Positions 46,292 to 58,920 are shown, counted from the first letter of the stretch. The stretch is 64,000 nt of DNA from Protopterus annectens (GCF_019279795.1 NC_056737.1:1196207146-1196271145), one strand, 5' to 3'. Numbers and translations: made by a program. The notes: a model not told the origin generated them from the sequence alone.

Positions 46292-46342
46292 TTCAAGAAT
46301 TACATGAAGGTTCACCGGATGCAGTAAAAAACACAAATCCTG
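46292..46342 (+). CDS. Internal exon of the same unidentified host gene
   Basis: A 51-nt exon between an acceptor (TGTTTTTTTCAATTACACAG) and a strong donor (G/GTAAGTAG). The phase-1 reading is open and gives QELHEGSPDAVKNTNP after the split Val codon formed with the previous exon's final G. It is again symmetric (phase 1-1), so exon skipping is frame-neutral. The sequence is not repetitive and has no transposon similarity, and its codon content differs from the flanking AT-rich intron. No other exon is visible in the 32 kb before it or the 17 kb after it. Runs of short symmetric exons suggest a modular linker or coiled-coil protein with alternative splicing. The gene is not identified. Confidence 0.68.
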
Positions 46343-46929
46343 GTAAGTAGTACATTTCTGTTTTTGTAGTGTGTTGCTTTTAAAACATACTGAACTGTTA
46401 TAATTAAGTCAGTGACAGGTAATTATTTATAAATGGCAGCTACATGGTTCAGTGTACAGAAGCCAAAAACTTAGAAATTGTGATACCTTAAGAAGAACGG
46501 GGTGGGGGTGGTAACTCTAACACAGAGGGCAATTTCTTCTGTAACATGGATATCTAGTAACCATGGATCATGGCACTTTGATTCTCTGGACTATGCTGTC
46601 TTAGGCCTTGGAGATGGAGAGCCTGCCTAACATTTCAGATGATTTCATGTGTACTCTGATGTCAAACTAATATAAAAGATGGGGTTGCCAATGTGCACAT
46701 TAGGCTTAACAGTGGTAAAGCAGTTGTATTGTTTTTAAATAAATATATCTAATTCCATGGGGAAAAACACAAGGGTCCAGATTCCAAAAGATTTGCTTTC
46801 AGTGTAAGTATATTCTGATTACAAAAGACTTGCTCTGTGTGTAAGCGACTTACTTCATTGTAAAATTTGTCCAGATACAGGCTTACTACATGGACCAGAT
46901 TCAAAAACACCTGCTAACAGCCTGCTCTC
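46343..46929. other. Unassigned intronic sequence
   Basis: Near 46770-46910 a short phrase (CCAGATTCCAAAAGATTTGC, ATTACAAAAGACTTGCT) is repeated in degenerate form. No element recognised. Confidence 0.3.
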
Positions 46930-48370
46930 AGTGTAATATAATATATAATATACAATAAAACTTTACAACAAAAAGAAGAAACTGATTGAGAAGCTGAAGG
47001 TAGCTATTAAGGGCAACAAAGCATTCCCTGAACTTAGATTACCACTGATGGAAAGGACCGACTACAAGTCCTTCTTCATTTATGTTAGAAAACTAAGAAG
47101 TAATTCATGTCACTGTTCTCAACTTTTCCACAATGGTACCTCCCACTGAAAAGTACAGAACATCACAAACATAATACCAAACAACTCTGTGGCCATCTTT
47201 TCTTATGAAACTATCATCACCACTCGTCATTCCGGATTCCCTCCACCCATTATTGCCAAAAGTCATAGCTTTAAGGCTCTATCAAAGAGCAAAAACACTT
47301 CTTCCTGGGTTCCTGTCAGTATCCTGGGGTGTCTGATAAGCAGTGCCAAGTGTGCCCTTGCTGATTCCCTTCTCAAGGGATTTAATCTCAGCTTAACTAC
47401 AAGCTATGACCCTGAATCTTTGCACACCACCACAGTGATGCCCCTCAACAAGGGTGGACTGCAACAATCATTCCCCTCCACAATGGAGGGCCATCAACCA
47501 ACCCATGGAACTGCAGACTCATCAGTCTAACAAGCCTGATATGCAAAGCATGGAATGATCATGGAAATGACAAACAAGGATACCATCACCCTACAGATAT
47601 CGGACCCATCCCAGTTTGGCTTAAGTTAACTTTTTATGAGAGGGTCAGCAAGACAATGGATGAGGGTAAAACAGTGCATGCATAGTCTGACCTGCCTAAT
47701 TCACTTGATACAATACTCCACTCACGCATTGTTGACAAGCTCTTTAAGTTAGACTTGAAGCCTTAAATAGCTCCCTTGTTTGCAGTCTAGCTGTTAGACA
47801 GGACCCAAGAAGTTAGGATCAGTGAGACAACCTCCACCAAGTGACCAGCCAGCACTGCAGCATACTATGACTCATTGCTGAACCTGGTGCTATTTGGCTT
47901 CTACTTTTCAGAAGTCAAGGCCAACGTTAAAGGCCTCTGGCTCACCAAATTCACACATGGCTATGAAACTGAGAGCTATTATATTTCCCCAAGACACAAA
48001 CATCTTGCAAGTGGGTTTAACACAGACAAATGACTGGTGCCAAAGCCATGGCTTAAAACTCAATACCAAAGAATGCATTATAATACCCTTTGGGAAACTG
48101 CCAGTGCAAATAATTACTCAATTTATAATACACCCTTAAGAGTCGACCCAGTACTAACAGATCTAGGAACACAAGTAGACAGCAATCTGGGCTTTGACCA
48201 ACATGTAGTTAGGACAATAAGAAAATCATTCTATGTCACCCAACATATAGGTAAGAGTATGGCTTCTAGGTCCAAGGAAATTATTGTACCACTCTATTCA
48301 GCCATAATCAGACCTATTATTGAATAAAAGGTCCCCCTTTGGCATGTTCCTAAGCAGATATTTGCAACAG
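46930..48370 (+). mobile_element. Old CR1 LINE 'H', 5'- and 3'-truncated
   Basis: Plus-strand decayed ORF2. It has a KTLQQKEET-like linker at 46940, then SWVPVSILGCLISSAKCALA and TTVMPLNKGGLQQ (HKGG motif, now NKGG) at 47189-47530. Further on are FYFSEVKANVKGLWLTKF near 47900 and DLGTQVDSNLGFDQHVVRTI followed by SKEIIVPLYSAIIRPIIE at 48037-48327. The motif C aspartates are lost. It is the most diverged CR1 here and stops exactly where the L2 tail begins. Confidence 0.88.
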
Positions 48371-48373
48371 TTG

Positions 48374-50548
48374 AAATGTATTTATTTATTTACATTTGTT
48401 GACCGGGAGTGTCCGACTAGATGTAGGTCCATTTTCAGCGGAGGCCCGGGAAGAAAAGCTCCACAGTTAAAATAAACAGACAGTAGTTACATTGGATTAC
48501 ATAGCAGTTAACAATTTAACATAGCAATTAATTACAAACATATTTACAGATGAAGAACATAGTACATCAGTAGACAACTAGAATCTTTATCTGCAAAGTA
48601 CATAACAGACATTAACAAATGTTACAATAAGAAGTTCCTGCTGTATAATAAGTACTAGGCTTATGAGCATCTGAGCTTGCTATAATCAAGGTAGTTAGTG
48701 GGGTGGAAAGAAAGGTAGTGGTTGGATGGGGTGGGTGATATTAGAGTGGGAGTTGCAAGGGCATAGCCAGCCTGTTTTTAGGTGTGCTTTTAGTAAAGTT
48801 TTGAAGTGGGTGCATGATGGTACGGAGGTGATTGTGGGTGGGAGAGCATTCCATAATTTGGCTATGGCACAAGAGAATAGTGCTTCACCAGCAGAGTTAT
48901 TGGCTTTAGTGATCTGCAAGTGATATTTGTTGCTGGATCTTAGTGGTCTGGTGGTGCGATAGGGTTGGAGTAGATTCTGGAGGGATGAGACATTTAGTGG
49001 ATGGTTTACTAGTTTGTGGGTGAGTGATAACTGATACCATTGAAGGAGGTGAGGGAGTTCAAGCCAGCCCAGTTTAGCAAGTGAGAGACAGTGGTGACTA
49101 TGGTAGGATGCCCCTGTGGTGAATTTGGCGATTTTGTTGTAGCAGGTCTCTAGCTTGTTTAGATTGCATTGCCTTAGGTTGGTATATATTGGAGAGGCAT
49201 AAAGTAGGGTGGAGATAAGGTGGGAATTTGCTATTGAAATCTTTGCTGCTTTGGTGAGAAGTTGCTTATTTCTGTATAATGCTCCTAGTTTTTTGTGGAC
49301 TTTTTTATGGTCATGGATATGTGAATGTCAAATTTTAGTTTATTGTCTATTTCCACTCCTAGCAATTTGGTGTGTTCAGTTGGGTATATAGTGGTGTTGT
49401 CTTTTGCTGTGATGTTAAAGTGAGAGTTGTTTAGAGTATGTTTGGTGGGTTGGAAGATGAGTAGTTTAGTTTTGTTTGGGTTGAGTATTAATTGGGCATC
49501 AGATAACCAAGTTTCAACAGCGGAAAAGGCTTCCTGTGTGACTTTTTGCAGTTTGGGTAGGGACTGGGCTGAGCAGATGATGGTTGAGTCATATGCATAT
49601 TGTATGAGTGTGCCATGTTTGGGGGCAGAGGCTAGATTATTGGTGAAAACAGCGAAGAGTAGGGGTCCGAGGATAGATCCTTGGGCAATCCCTATGGAGA
49701 CAGGTAGTTGGGGCGATATGTCATTCTGCCATACAACGGATTGTTGGCAGTCAGACAGGTAACTCTGAAACCAGTTGGTGACTGACTGAGAGAAGGATAG
49801 GTTATTGAGGACAGAGAAGAGTTGTTTGTGTGGTACCATGTCAAATGCTTTAGATAGGTCTAAGAAAGTAACAGAGGAGAGAAAGCCATTGTTTTTATGC
49901 TGAAGGATAGTGTTAGTAAAAGGAGAGTAAGGTGGTGGTGGTGCTATGGTTTGGTCAGAAGCCATGCTGAGTACTGGAAAGGAGGTTGTTAGTAAAGTCT
50001 GAGACCTGAGAATGCATGCATCTCTCTAGATGGGGCGGTAATTGGTTAGTTCTGTGGAGGGGCCGCCTTTGTGGAGGGGAATTATATGTGATACTTTCCA
50101 CAGTGTGGGAATGTAACTTTCTGACAGAGATTGGTTAGTCGAGATGGATACTGGGTAGGCCAGAGCATCAGCTGTGATTTGTAGGTATTCACTTGGGAGG
50201 TTGTCTGCTGCTAATTTGGTGAGCTTAAGTTTAGTTAAGAGTTTTTTATGTTGGAGGTAGGTACAGGAGAAAAAGTGAAGGCAGTGGGGAGATTACTAGT
50301 TGAAGGTGTGGGTTGGAGGGGAGGGGGGTTGTGTTGTTTAGCTAGTGATAGTATGGTTAGTGTGAAGTGTGTTGAATGAGGTAGCAATATTTTTGGAGGA
50401 GTGAGGGATGTTAGGAGGAGGGGTACTGACTTTACCAGGGTGGAGGATGGAGTTTATGGAGTACCAGAATTGTTTGGGGCTGTGTTGGGAGGAGTCTAGG
50501 GCAGACTGGTAGTATTGGAATTTGTCCTGTTTTATTAGCTTTTTAATT
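48374..50548 (-). mobile_element. L2 LINE, 5'-truncated
   Basis: Minus-strand L2-clade LINE of about 2.2 kb. Its 3' end (48374-48470) is CCTCCGCTGAAAATGGACCT, CCCGGTCAACAAATGTAAAT and (TAAA)n, the same tail as on the SINE at 56731 and the fragment at 5960. It holds the RT and the C-terminus. The 5' end is cut within the RT at about 50540, where the 36-bp minisatellite begins. Confidence 0.88.
48695..50530 (-). pseudogene. L2 reverse transcriptase and C-terminal domain
   Basis: Near 50100 the minus reading has HIIPLHKGGPSTELTNYRPI. The open frame 49965-49285 gives TFLDLSKAFDMVPHKQLFSV (motif A), IAQGSILGPLLFAVFTNNLA (motif B), LIQYAYDSTIICSA (motif C, usual YADD now YAYD), LILNPNKTKLLIF and HTKLLGVEIDNKLKF. 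The C-terminal end at 48919-48695 has AIAKLWNALPPTITSVPSCT followed by FKTLLKAHL, the standard L2-clade finish. One catalytic aspartate of motif C is lost, and there are a few frame breaks. Confidence 0.9.
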
Positions 50549-50552
50549 CTGA

Positions 50553-51850
50553 AGTGCCAGCATTACATTCACAGAACAGAACCACCACAGTACCAGCATT
50601 ACATTCACAGAACAAAACCATAACAGTACCAACATTACATTCACAGAACAGAACCATCACAGTACCAGCATTACAGACACAGATCAGAGCCATCACATTA
50701 CCCAAATTACATACATAGAACAGAACCACCACAGTACCAGCATTACATTCACAAAACAGAACCGCCACAGTACCAACACTATATTCACAGAACAAAACCA
50801 TCACAGTACCAACATTACATTCACAGAACAGAACCACGACAGTATCAACACTACATTCACAGATCAGAACCATCACAGTACCAGCATTACATGCACAGAA
50901 GAGAACCATCACAGTACAAACCTTACATTCACAGAACAGGACCATCATAGTAGCAGCATTACATTCACAGAACAGAACCATCACAGTACCAACATTACAT
51001 TCACAGAACAGAACCACCACAGTACCAGCATTACATTCACAGAGCAGAACCATCACAGTACCAGCATTACATTCACAGAACAGAACCACCACAGTTCCAG
51101 CAATGCATTCGCAAAACAGAACCACCAAAGTACGATTACATTCATAGAACAGAACCACCACGGTACCAGCATTAAATTCACAGAACAGAACCATCACAGT
51201 ACCAACATTAGATTCACAGAACAGAACCACCACAGTACCAACATTACAGTCACAGAACAGAACCACCACAGTACCAGCATTACATTCACAGAACAGAACC
51301 ATCACAATACCAGCATTACATTCACAGAACAGAACCACCACAGTACCAACATTACATTCACAGAGCAGAACCACCACAGTACCAACATTACATTCACAGA
51401 ACAGAACCACCACAGTACGAACATTACATTCACAGAACAGAACCACCACAGTACCAACATTACATTCACAGAACAGAACCACCACAGTACCAGCATTACA
51501 TTCACAGAACAGAACCACCACAGTACCAGCATTACATTCACAGAGCAGAACCACCACAGTACCAACATTACATTCACAGAACAGAACCACCACAGTATCA
51601 GCCCTACATTCACAGAACAGAACCACCACAGTACCAACATTACATTCACAGAACAGAACCATCACAGTACTAGAATTACATTCACAGAACAGAACCACCA
51701 CAGTACCAACATTACATTCACAGAACAGAACCACCACAGTACCAACACTACATTCACAGAACAGACCTACCACAGTACCAGCATTATATTCACAGAACCG
51801 AACCACTACAGTACCAACATTACATTCACAGAACACTACAATCACAGCAG
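50553..51850. repeat. 36-bp minisatellite, about 36 copies
   Basis: Unit: ACAGTACCAACATTACATTC + ACAGAACAGAACCACC. Period 36 bp, so each unit encodes 12 residues. The minus strand is open for 446 residues (50535-51875) as repeats of LFCECNVGTVVV, and another minus frame is open for 115. No start context, promoter or non-repeat domain supports a protein. Confidence 0.97.
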
Positions 51851-51859
51851 CACATATGA

Positions 51860-52490
51860 TATGTAACTCATTCAATCTGATGGAGCTCAGGAAGTTTGCA
51901 CTATAAATTCCAGTGGGCGGAGGCTAAGCCTTTTGACAGAATAAAATTATGTCCTCAAATTTCACACAAATGTTCATATCTCTGGAACCATAGGAGTTAT
52001 GAAACAAGTATAAATGGCACACTCTTCAGCACAAATTATTTTTATAGTGGTAGTATTCTTTAGGTTCAAGATCTTAAACCAAATTTTATAAGTCAGTGTA
52101 AATGCAGTAACTATTACATTTGTTATATTTTGTAAACAACTCCCAATATCTCAACAACCACGCGAGTTACACACATACTGTCATCAGTATTCTATTCAAC
52201 TAGCTAAGAGCTTTCATATGAGGCTAAGGAGTTCTATCTGTGTTACTTAGTTGTTGAGAAATTTAGAAAAATGTAAAAATTATATCTATATAAATTAATA
52301 TCATAAAAACAACAGTTAATATCTATTTACCTGCACTAGACAGAGGTAAATATTAATGCATTTGAATTTCCCATTGTGTAAGATTTAAGTTGAAATCTTT
52401 TAAAATCCTGTATGTAGCATGGTTTTGGAATTATTGTTGCAAATATGAACAAGCAATATTTGACACCTAGAGGTGTCAGTAGGAGTTAAC
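51860..52490. other. Unassigned AT-rich sequence between arrays
   Basis: No gene or repeat recognised. Confidence 0.3.
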
Positions 52491-52494
52491 TGCA

Positions 52495-53766
52495 GATGCA
52501 CCTGGAGGCATCACTCAGAGCAGGATCATCATGGTACCCTATATCACATTTAGGCAGCACTACCACCAAATTACTCATTTCACATTTGCAGAAACAAGGG
52601 CATCACCGTGTGTACATCACATTCACACAGCAAAACCATTGCAAGACCTCCACTACACATTCATGGAGCAGAAATCATCACAGTAACCACATATCCAGAC
52701 TGCAAAATCAATCCTAGCACACTTCTATGAATCACATTTACAAAACAAGCTCAACATAGTAGTCCATATCACAGTTACTGGCAGAGCTGATCATAGTACC
52801 CGTGTCTCATTCACAGAGTAGTAACATCATAGTTTGCTGCATAATGCCTACAATATAACAAAGTAACAGGATATCCACGCAAATATCACGGATCAGCACA
52901 AAAAACAGCACTATCACACTTCTCATTATGACATTCTCAGATCTCCTTCATAGAACACTGCCATCTGTACCCTATATCACATTGAAAGACTGTACCATTG
53001 CAGTTTACCTGCACCACATTCATAGACCAGAAAACCAGAAACATCATAGTACCCCATATCACGTTCATGCAGAAGAACCATCAGAGTACCCCTGTTCCAC
53101 ATGATAAGAACAGTGCTATCACAGTATACCTGTATCACATTCATGCAGCACTACCATCACAGTACCCCTGTATCACATTCTAAGAAAAGTACCCTCACAT
53201 TATCCCTGCATTATATTCTGAAAACAGTACTATCACAGAACCCCTGCATCACATTCTGAGGGCAGAATCACCACAGTGCCATGCATCACATTCCAGAACA
53301 GAACACATCACACTGTGTCCTTGTCGCATTCACAAAGGAGTAGTACTGTATAAGTACCCCACATCACATTCACAGAGCAGGGCCATCATCATCATCACAG
53401 TTGTATTCCCATACATCACATGCACAGATCACATTTATAGAACAATGCCACCAGCATCCAGTATCACAGTCACAGAGCAGTACTGTATAAGTACCCCACA
53501 TCACATTCACAGAGCAAGACCATCATCATCACAGCTGTATTCCCATACATTACATGCACATATCACATTTATAGAACAATGTCACCTGCATCCAATATCA
53601 CATTCACAGAGTGCAACCATCACAGCACATCTATATCACATTTACAGATCAGGCATATCGTAATACTCTATATCACATTCACACAACAGTGGGATCAACA
53701 TCCCCAGCATCACATTCACAGCGAACAACCATCACAGCAGACCTATATCACATTTACAGATCAGAC
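52495..53766. repeat. Degenerate CATTCACAGA minisatellite, block 1
   Basis: Irregular units of about 35-50 bp built on TATCACATTCACAGAGCAG and CATCACAGTACC, related to the 36-bp array. One local ~125-bp duplication lies near 53335-53580 (GTATAAGTACCCCACATCAC, ATCATCACAG, TATTCCCATACAT). Confidence 0.85.
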
Positions 53767-55925
53767 ATATAGGTTCATAGGTTCACAGGTAGGTACTAGG
53801 CTATTGGCCCTAGGGCCTATATAAGCCTAGCCAAAAAGGTACCCTGGCTTTTGCCACCCAAGAAAATTATTTTCCCGTGCCCCTGTCAAGCAGATTCACA
53901 GAGGTGATCCCCGGGGTGAATTTCTTATTTCCCATCCAGTTATCAAGATTTTTCTTGAAGAGTGCTAATGAGGAGCTTTGTTTGATATAGATAGGTAGTT
54001 TGTTCCAGAGTATGGGAAGTCTCTGGGACAGGTATCTATCCCTCCAGCATGTTCTGTTTTTTGTGTGGACAAGGTTTAGGTCCCTAGAGCATGTAGTTCA
54101 GAGGGATTGGGATTTCTTTAAGTGGAGCATGTCCAACAGCTCTGGGTTTGACATAGCTTTGTATGTTAGGCAGAGATCGCCTGTGAGTAGGCGATATGCG
54201 ATGGAGTAAAGCTGGAGTTTTTTGAGACGGTCTGCATAGGGCATCTGTTTGAGGCAGGTAATCCTCTTTGTAAGGTATTTCTGTCGCCTTTCCAGTTGTT
54301 GTAGATGCCTTGTGAAGTACATACCAAAATGGGTGTTGTACTCTATAATGTGTCTAATGAGTGACGATTAGAGGGGAACAATGACCTCTTTTTTCCTGGA
54401 TGAGAAACCTTTTGTGATGAGGTGTGCCATGTAGAAGGATTTCTTGACTACTGTGGCAATGTGATTATCAAAGGATAGACTACTGTCCACCTGTGTCCCA
54501 AGGTCTCTTATCATACTTTTGGTGTTAAGTAGACTACCACCTATGTGGTAGCTCATGGGTACAGAGTTTTTACCAAACGGGATGACAATGCACTTTTTGG
54601 CATTGAGCTTGAGGCCATGGCTTTGACACCAGGCATCTGTCTCAGTGAGGCCCTTTTGTAGGATGTCTACATCGTTAGGAGTTTTGATTATGGCTCCTAG
54701 TTTGTAGTCATCTGCAAACTTCATTAGCCAAAGACCTTCTGTGTTAGCCTGTACTTCAGAAAAGTAGATACCAAACAGGAGAGGACAGAGGATGGAACCC
54801 TGTGGTACTCCACTTGTCACTGGTCTGAAGTCAGATTTGGAGTCTGCAACTTTCACAATGTGGGTTCTGTCAGTGAGCCAGTTGGCAACCCATCTTGTGA
54901 CATAGGGATTTATACCCAGTTTAGTGAGTTTATATATAATTCCAGAGTGGAGGATGGTGTCAAAAGCCTTGGCGAGATCCAGGTAGGCTGTGTGAATGTG
55001 AACCACCTTATCCTCGTCTACAGCTTTGGTGACTGCTTCAAATAAGTCTATCAGGTTTAGGAGACATGATCTGCCTTTTACAAACCCAAACTGGGTGGGG
55101 TCCAGAGTTTGGAGATTACGAATGTCTTTCTTTATGAGTTCCATGATGATACGTTCCATGGCCTTGCAGACCAGGATCATTAGGCTAATGGGGTGGTAGC
55201 TCCCGGGATCCATGGCAGCTCCCCCTTTGCAGAGTGGGATGAATGTTGCTGTGCGCCATTCAGTGGGCACAAAGCCTGAGGTGAGGCTATGACTGAACAT
55301 GGTACTTAGATGGGGTGCCAGTTTGTTCTGTAGTTCATGTAGAACGCAGCCTGGGATGTTGTCTGGTCCCATGGATGCTGTGTTCTTGGCTTTGGAGAGT
55401 GTGGTTTTTACCTGTGCAGCCATGATTACAGGAACTTTGCATTCTTCCAGTACAGAGATGGGCTCTTTAGGAGGTGAGAGGGAGGCTAAAGTTAGCACTG
55501 AACCTATCTGCCAGGATGTTGGCAATATTGGTTGGTTCTGTATAATTAGTGCCATTGTGCTGTAACACAGAGCAAATCTGAGTGTTGCCACTGAAATTCT
55601 TGACATAGCTATAGAATGCTTTGTGGTTGTCCTTAGAATCAGTGGCAATTCTGTTTTTGTAACTAACTTTGGAGGATTTTACGAGGGATCTCAGCTTCTT
55701 ACTGAGGCTGACCAGGGAGTTCCTCCAATCATGGGATTTTGCTCTTTTTTGCAACAGTTTCTATTTTCTTTTGTAGAGTTTGTTTATGGCAGGGGATCAC
55801 CAGATTGGCTTCCTTTTTTGGAGGATAGCATCTTGGTTCTGTTAGGTTTAGCACGATCCCTGCACTTGTGTAAGTGCTTGTAAAGTGCATTTGTGTAGTA
55901 TTCAGCAGTCATACCTCTATTGTCC
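53767..55925 (-). mobile_element. CR1 LINE 'F', 5'-truncated
   Basis: A 2.16-kb minus-strand CR1. It starts ATAGGTTCATAGGTTCACAG (octamer tail) and GTACTAGGCTATTGGC, and ends at the ORF2 linker (about 55925). It is inserted in the minisatellite field; the same phrase (ATATCACATTCACACAACAG, GGGATCAA) lies on each side (53670 and 55968). Part of the host array was therefore already duplicated, or was duplicated afterwards. Confidence 0.94.
53990..55900 (-). pseudogene. CR1 'F' ORF2: reverse transcriptase and C-terminus
   Basis: A 426-residue minus frame (55648-54368) includes SMGPDNIPGCVLHELQNKLA, FIPLCKGGAAMDPGSYHPIS (usual HKGG is CKGG), TQFGFVKGRSCLLNLIDLF, TAYLDLAKAFDTILHSG (motif A), TSGVPQGSILCPLLFGIYFS, LMKFADDYKLGAI (motif C, FADD intact) and LNAKKCIVIPFGKNS. 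It ends in SRKKEVIVPL. The rest of the C-terminus is at 54322-54098 (LTKRITCLKQMPYADRLKKL). The upstream linker is at 55754-55467. Few breaks; the RT itself is almost whole. Confidence 0.94.
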
Positions 55926-55959
55926 GTCTGCATGGGTGTCGTGAAGTTTGCCACCGCAA

Positions 55960-56730
55960 TACCCTATATCACATTCACACAACAGTGGGATCAAAGTCTC
56001 CAACATCGCATTCACAGAGTACAACCATCACAGCATACCTATATTACATTTACAGATCAGACATATCACAATACCCTATATCACATTCACACAACAGTGG
56101 GATCAATGTCCCCAACATCACATTCACAGAGCAGAACAATAAATTACCTCACATCACCTTCATGAGCTGTGCTACAACAGTCTATCAAATTTCTTTCACA
56201 GAATAATACCATAACAATATTCACATTACACTCATAGAGAAATGCTGTTACAGTACACTTAACACATTTAGAGAGCAGCACAATACCTGTACCCTGCATT
56301 ACATTCACAGACTAATACTTTATTAGCATCCCAAATCACATTCACACAGTAGTACTGTATCAGTACCCCACATCACATTCACAGAGAAGTATTTATCAGT
56401 ACCACACATTGCATTCACAGAATAATACTGTATTACCATCCAAAATCACATTCACACAGTAGTAATGTATCAGTACCCTACATCACATTCACAGAGAAGT
56501 ACTTTATCAGTACCCTACATTGCATTCACAGAATAATAATGTATCTGTATCCCAAGTCACATTCACACAGTAGTACTGTATCAGTACTTCACATCATATT
56601 CACAGAGAAGTACATTATCAGTACCCCACATTACATTCACATAGTAATATTGTATTGGTATCTGTATCACATTCAGAGTAGTGATTCATCATAGTAGCCA
56701 AATCACCTTCGGAGGGCATCATGATCACTT
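55960..56730. repeat. Degenerate CATTCACAGA minisatellite, block 2
   Basis: Units of about 37-70 bp: TCAGTACCCCACATCACATT + CACAGAGAAGTA and CACATTCACACAGTAGTACT. Related to the 36-bp array by the shared CATTCACAGA and AGTACC words. Confidence 0.88.
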
Positions 56731-56958
56731 GGGCGGCGCAGTGGTGCAGCGATTAATGCTGTCGCCTCACAGGTTCCCCGGTTCGATTCTCGGCTTTGGT
56801 GCCTTCTGTGTGGAGTTTTCATGTTCTCCCTACATTCGCCTGGGTTTCCTCCCACATTCTAAAGACATGCTTCTGGAGCATTTCTCCCTGGGTCTCCGCT
56901 GAAAACAGGATCTGTGGAACCTAGTCGGACTTTCCCGGTCAACAAATGTTAAATAAAA

Positions 56959-56993
<35 letters not shown>

Positions 56994-56994
56994 A
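56731..56994 (+). mobile_element. tRNA-headed SINE with L2-type tail
   Basis: A tRNA-like head GGGCGGCGCAGTGGTGCAGC has an A-box-like TGGTGCAGCGATTA, and the B box GGTTCGATTC at 56780-56789 is a perfect match to the Pol III consensus. The body has TTCTGTGTGGAGTTTTCATG and CATTCTAAAGACATGC. The tail CTCCGCTGAAAACAGGATCT, CCCGGTCAACAAATGTTAAA and (TAAA)n closely matches the 3' end of the L2 at 48374. This points to mobilisation by that L2 family. The copy is little decayed. Confidence 0.92.
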
Positions 56995-58920
56995 GCAGTA
57001 CTCCACATCACATTCAGAGTTTTTCTGTATCAGTGTCCCATATCACATTCATAGAGTAGTTTTGTATCAGTACCCCACATCACATCCACAGAGTAGTATT
57101 ATATCAGTATCTCACATTTAATTTACAGAGTAGAACTATTTCAATATTCCATATCACATTTACATAGTAGCACTATGTCAGTATCCAGGTCACAGCACAT
57201 TTAATTTACAGAGTAGAACTATTTCAGTATTCCATATCACATTTACATAGTAGCACTGTGTCAGTACCCAGGTCACAGTCAAAGAGCATTTGTAGCACAT
57301 ATCACATTCAAATAGTAGTACTGTATCAGTACCCCACATCCCATTCAGAGAGAAGTACTGTATCAGCACCCCACATTCCATTCAGACTAATACTGTATTG
57401 GTATCTATATCACATTCAGAGTAGTGATGTATCAGTACTACACATCACATTCCCAGAACAGTGCTACATCAGTATCCATCACACAAACATTCAGGCACCA
57501 TTGTCATAGTAGCCAAATCACCTTCAGAGGGCATCATGATCATAGCACTCCAACTCACATTAATACTCCAGTATCATAGTACCCAAATTGCATCACATTC
57601 ACAGAGTAGTCCTGTATCAGTACCACACATTGCATTCATAGAGTAGTTTTGTATCAGTACCCAACATCACATCCACTGAATAGTATTGTATCAGTACCCC
57701 ACACCACATTCACACAGTAATATTGTATCAGTACCCCACATCACATTCACAGAGTAATACTATATTGGTATCTGTATCACATTCAGAGTAGTGATGTATC
57801 AGTACCCTGCATCACATTCACAGCATAGTACTATATCAGTACCTCACATCACATTCACAGAGCAGTGATGTATCAGTACCCTGTATCACATTCACAGAGT
57901 AGTACTACATCAGTATCCATCACACTCACATTCAGGCACCATCGTCATAGCAGCCAAATCACCTTCACAGGGCATCATGATCATAGCACTCCAACTCACA
58001 TTCACACTCCAGTATCATAGTACCCAAATTGCATCACATTCCCAGAATAGTACTATATCAGTACCCCCCATCACATTCCCAGACTAGTACCATATCAGTA
58101 CCCCACATCACATTCATTGAATAGTACTGTATCAGTACCTCACTCTAATTTACAGAGTAGAACTATTTTCGTACTCCACATCATATTCACATAGTACCAC
58201 TGTGTCAGTACCCACATCACAATCATAGAGCATTTGTAGCATGTATCACATTCATAGAGTAGTACTGTATCAGCACCCCACATCACATTCATAGAAAAGT
58301 ACTGTATCACCACCCCACATTACATTCACAGAGTAATACTGTATTGGTATCTATATCACAAGCAGAGTAGTGATGTATCAGTATCCATCACACTTGCATT
58401 CAGGCACCATCGTCATAGTAGCCAAATCACCTTCAGAGGGCATCATGATCATAGCACTCCAACACACATTCACACTCCAGTATCATAGTACCCAAATCGT
58501 ATCACATTCACAGAGTAGTACTGTATCAGTACCCCACATTACATTCATAGAGTAGTTCTGTATGAGTACCCCACATCACATCCACTTAATACTATTGTAT
58601 CAGTACCCCACTTCACATTCAAATAGTAGTATTGTATCAGTACCTCACATTACATTCACAGAGTAATACTGAATTGGTATCTGTATCACATTCAGAGTAG
58701 TGATGCATCAGTATTACACAGCACATTCACAGTTTTTCTGCATCAGTGTCCCACATCACATTGGCAGAATAGTACTATATCAGTACCCCACATTTCATTC
58801 ACATAGTAGTACTGCATCAGTACCCCACATCAGATGCACAGACTAGTACTATATCAGTATTTTGTATCAGTTTCACAGAGTACTACTGTATCAGTACCAC
58901 ATATCACAGCAGTACTTAAT
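56995..58920. repeat. 37-bp minisatellite with a 440-470-bp higher-order repeat
   Basis: The basic unit is about 37 bp (ACAGAGTAGTACTGTATCAG + TACCCCACATCACATTC). On top of it, a longer block recurs at about 57471, 57912 and 58380: AGTATCCATCACAC, ATTCAGGCACCAT, AGCCAAATCACCTTC, GGGCATCATGATCATAGCAC, CCAGTATCATAGTACCCAAA. Confidence 0.93.

Noticed and set aside
50535-51875. 446-residue Cys/Val-rich open frame on the minus strand
   Set aside because: It is the 36-bp minisatellite read in frame (12-residue repeat). A second minus frame is open too, no non-repetitive domain is attached, and the unit decays like non-coding repeats.
56731-56810. tRNA gene
   Set aside because: The B box is good, but the acceptor stem and anticodon arm do not fold convincingly and the sequence continues into a SINE body and L2-type tail.
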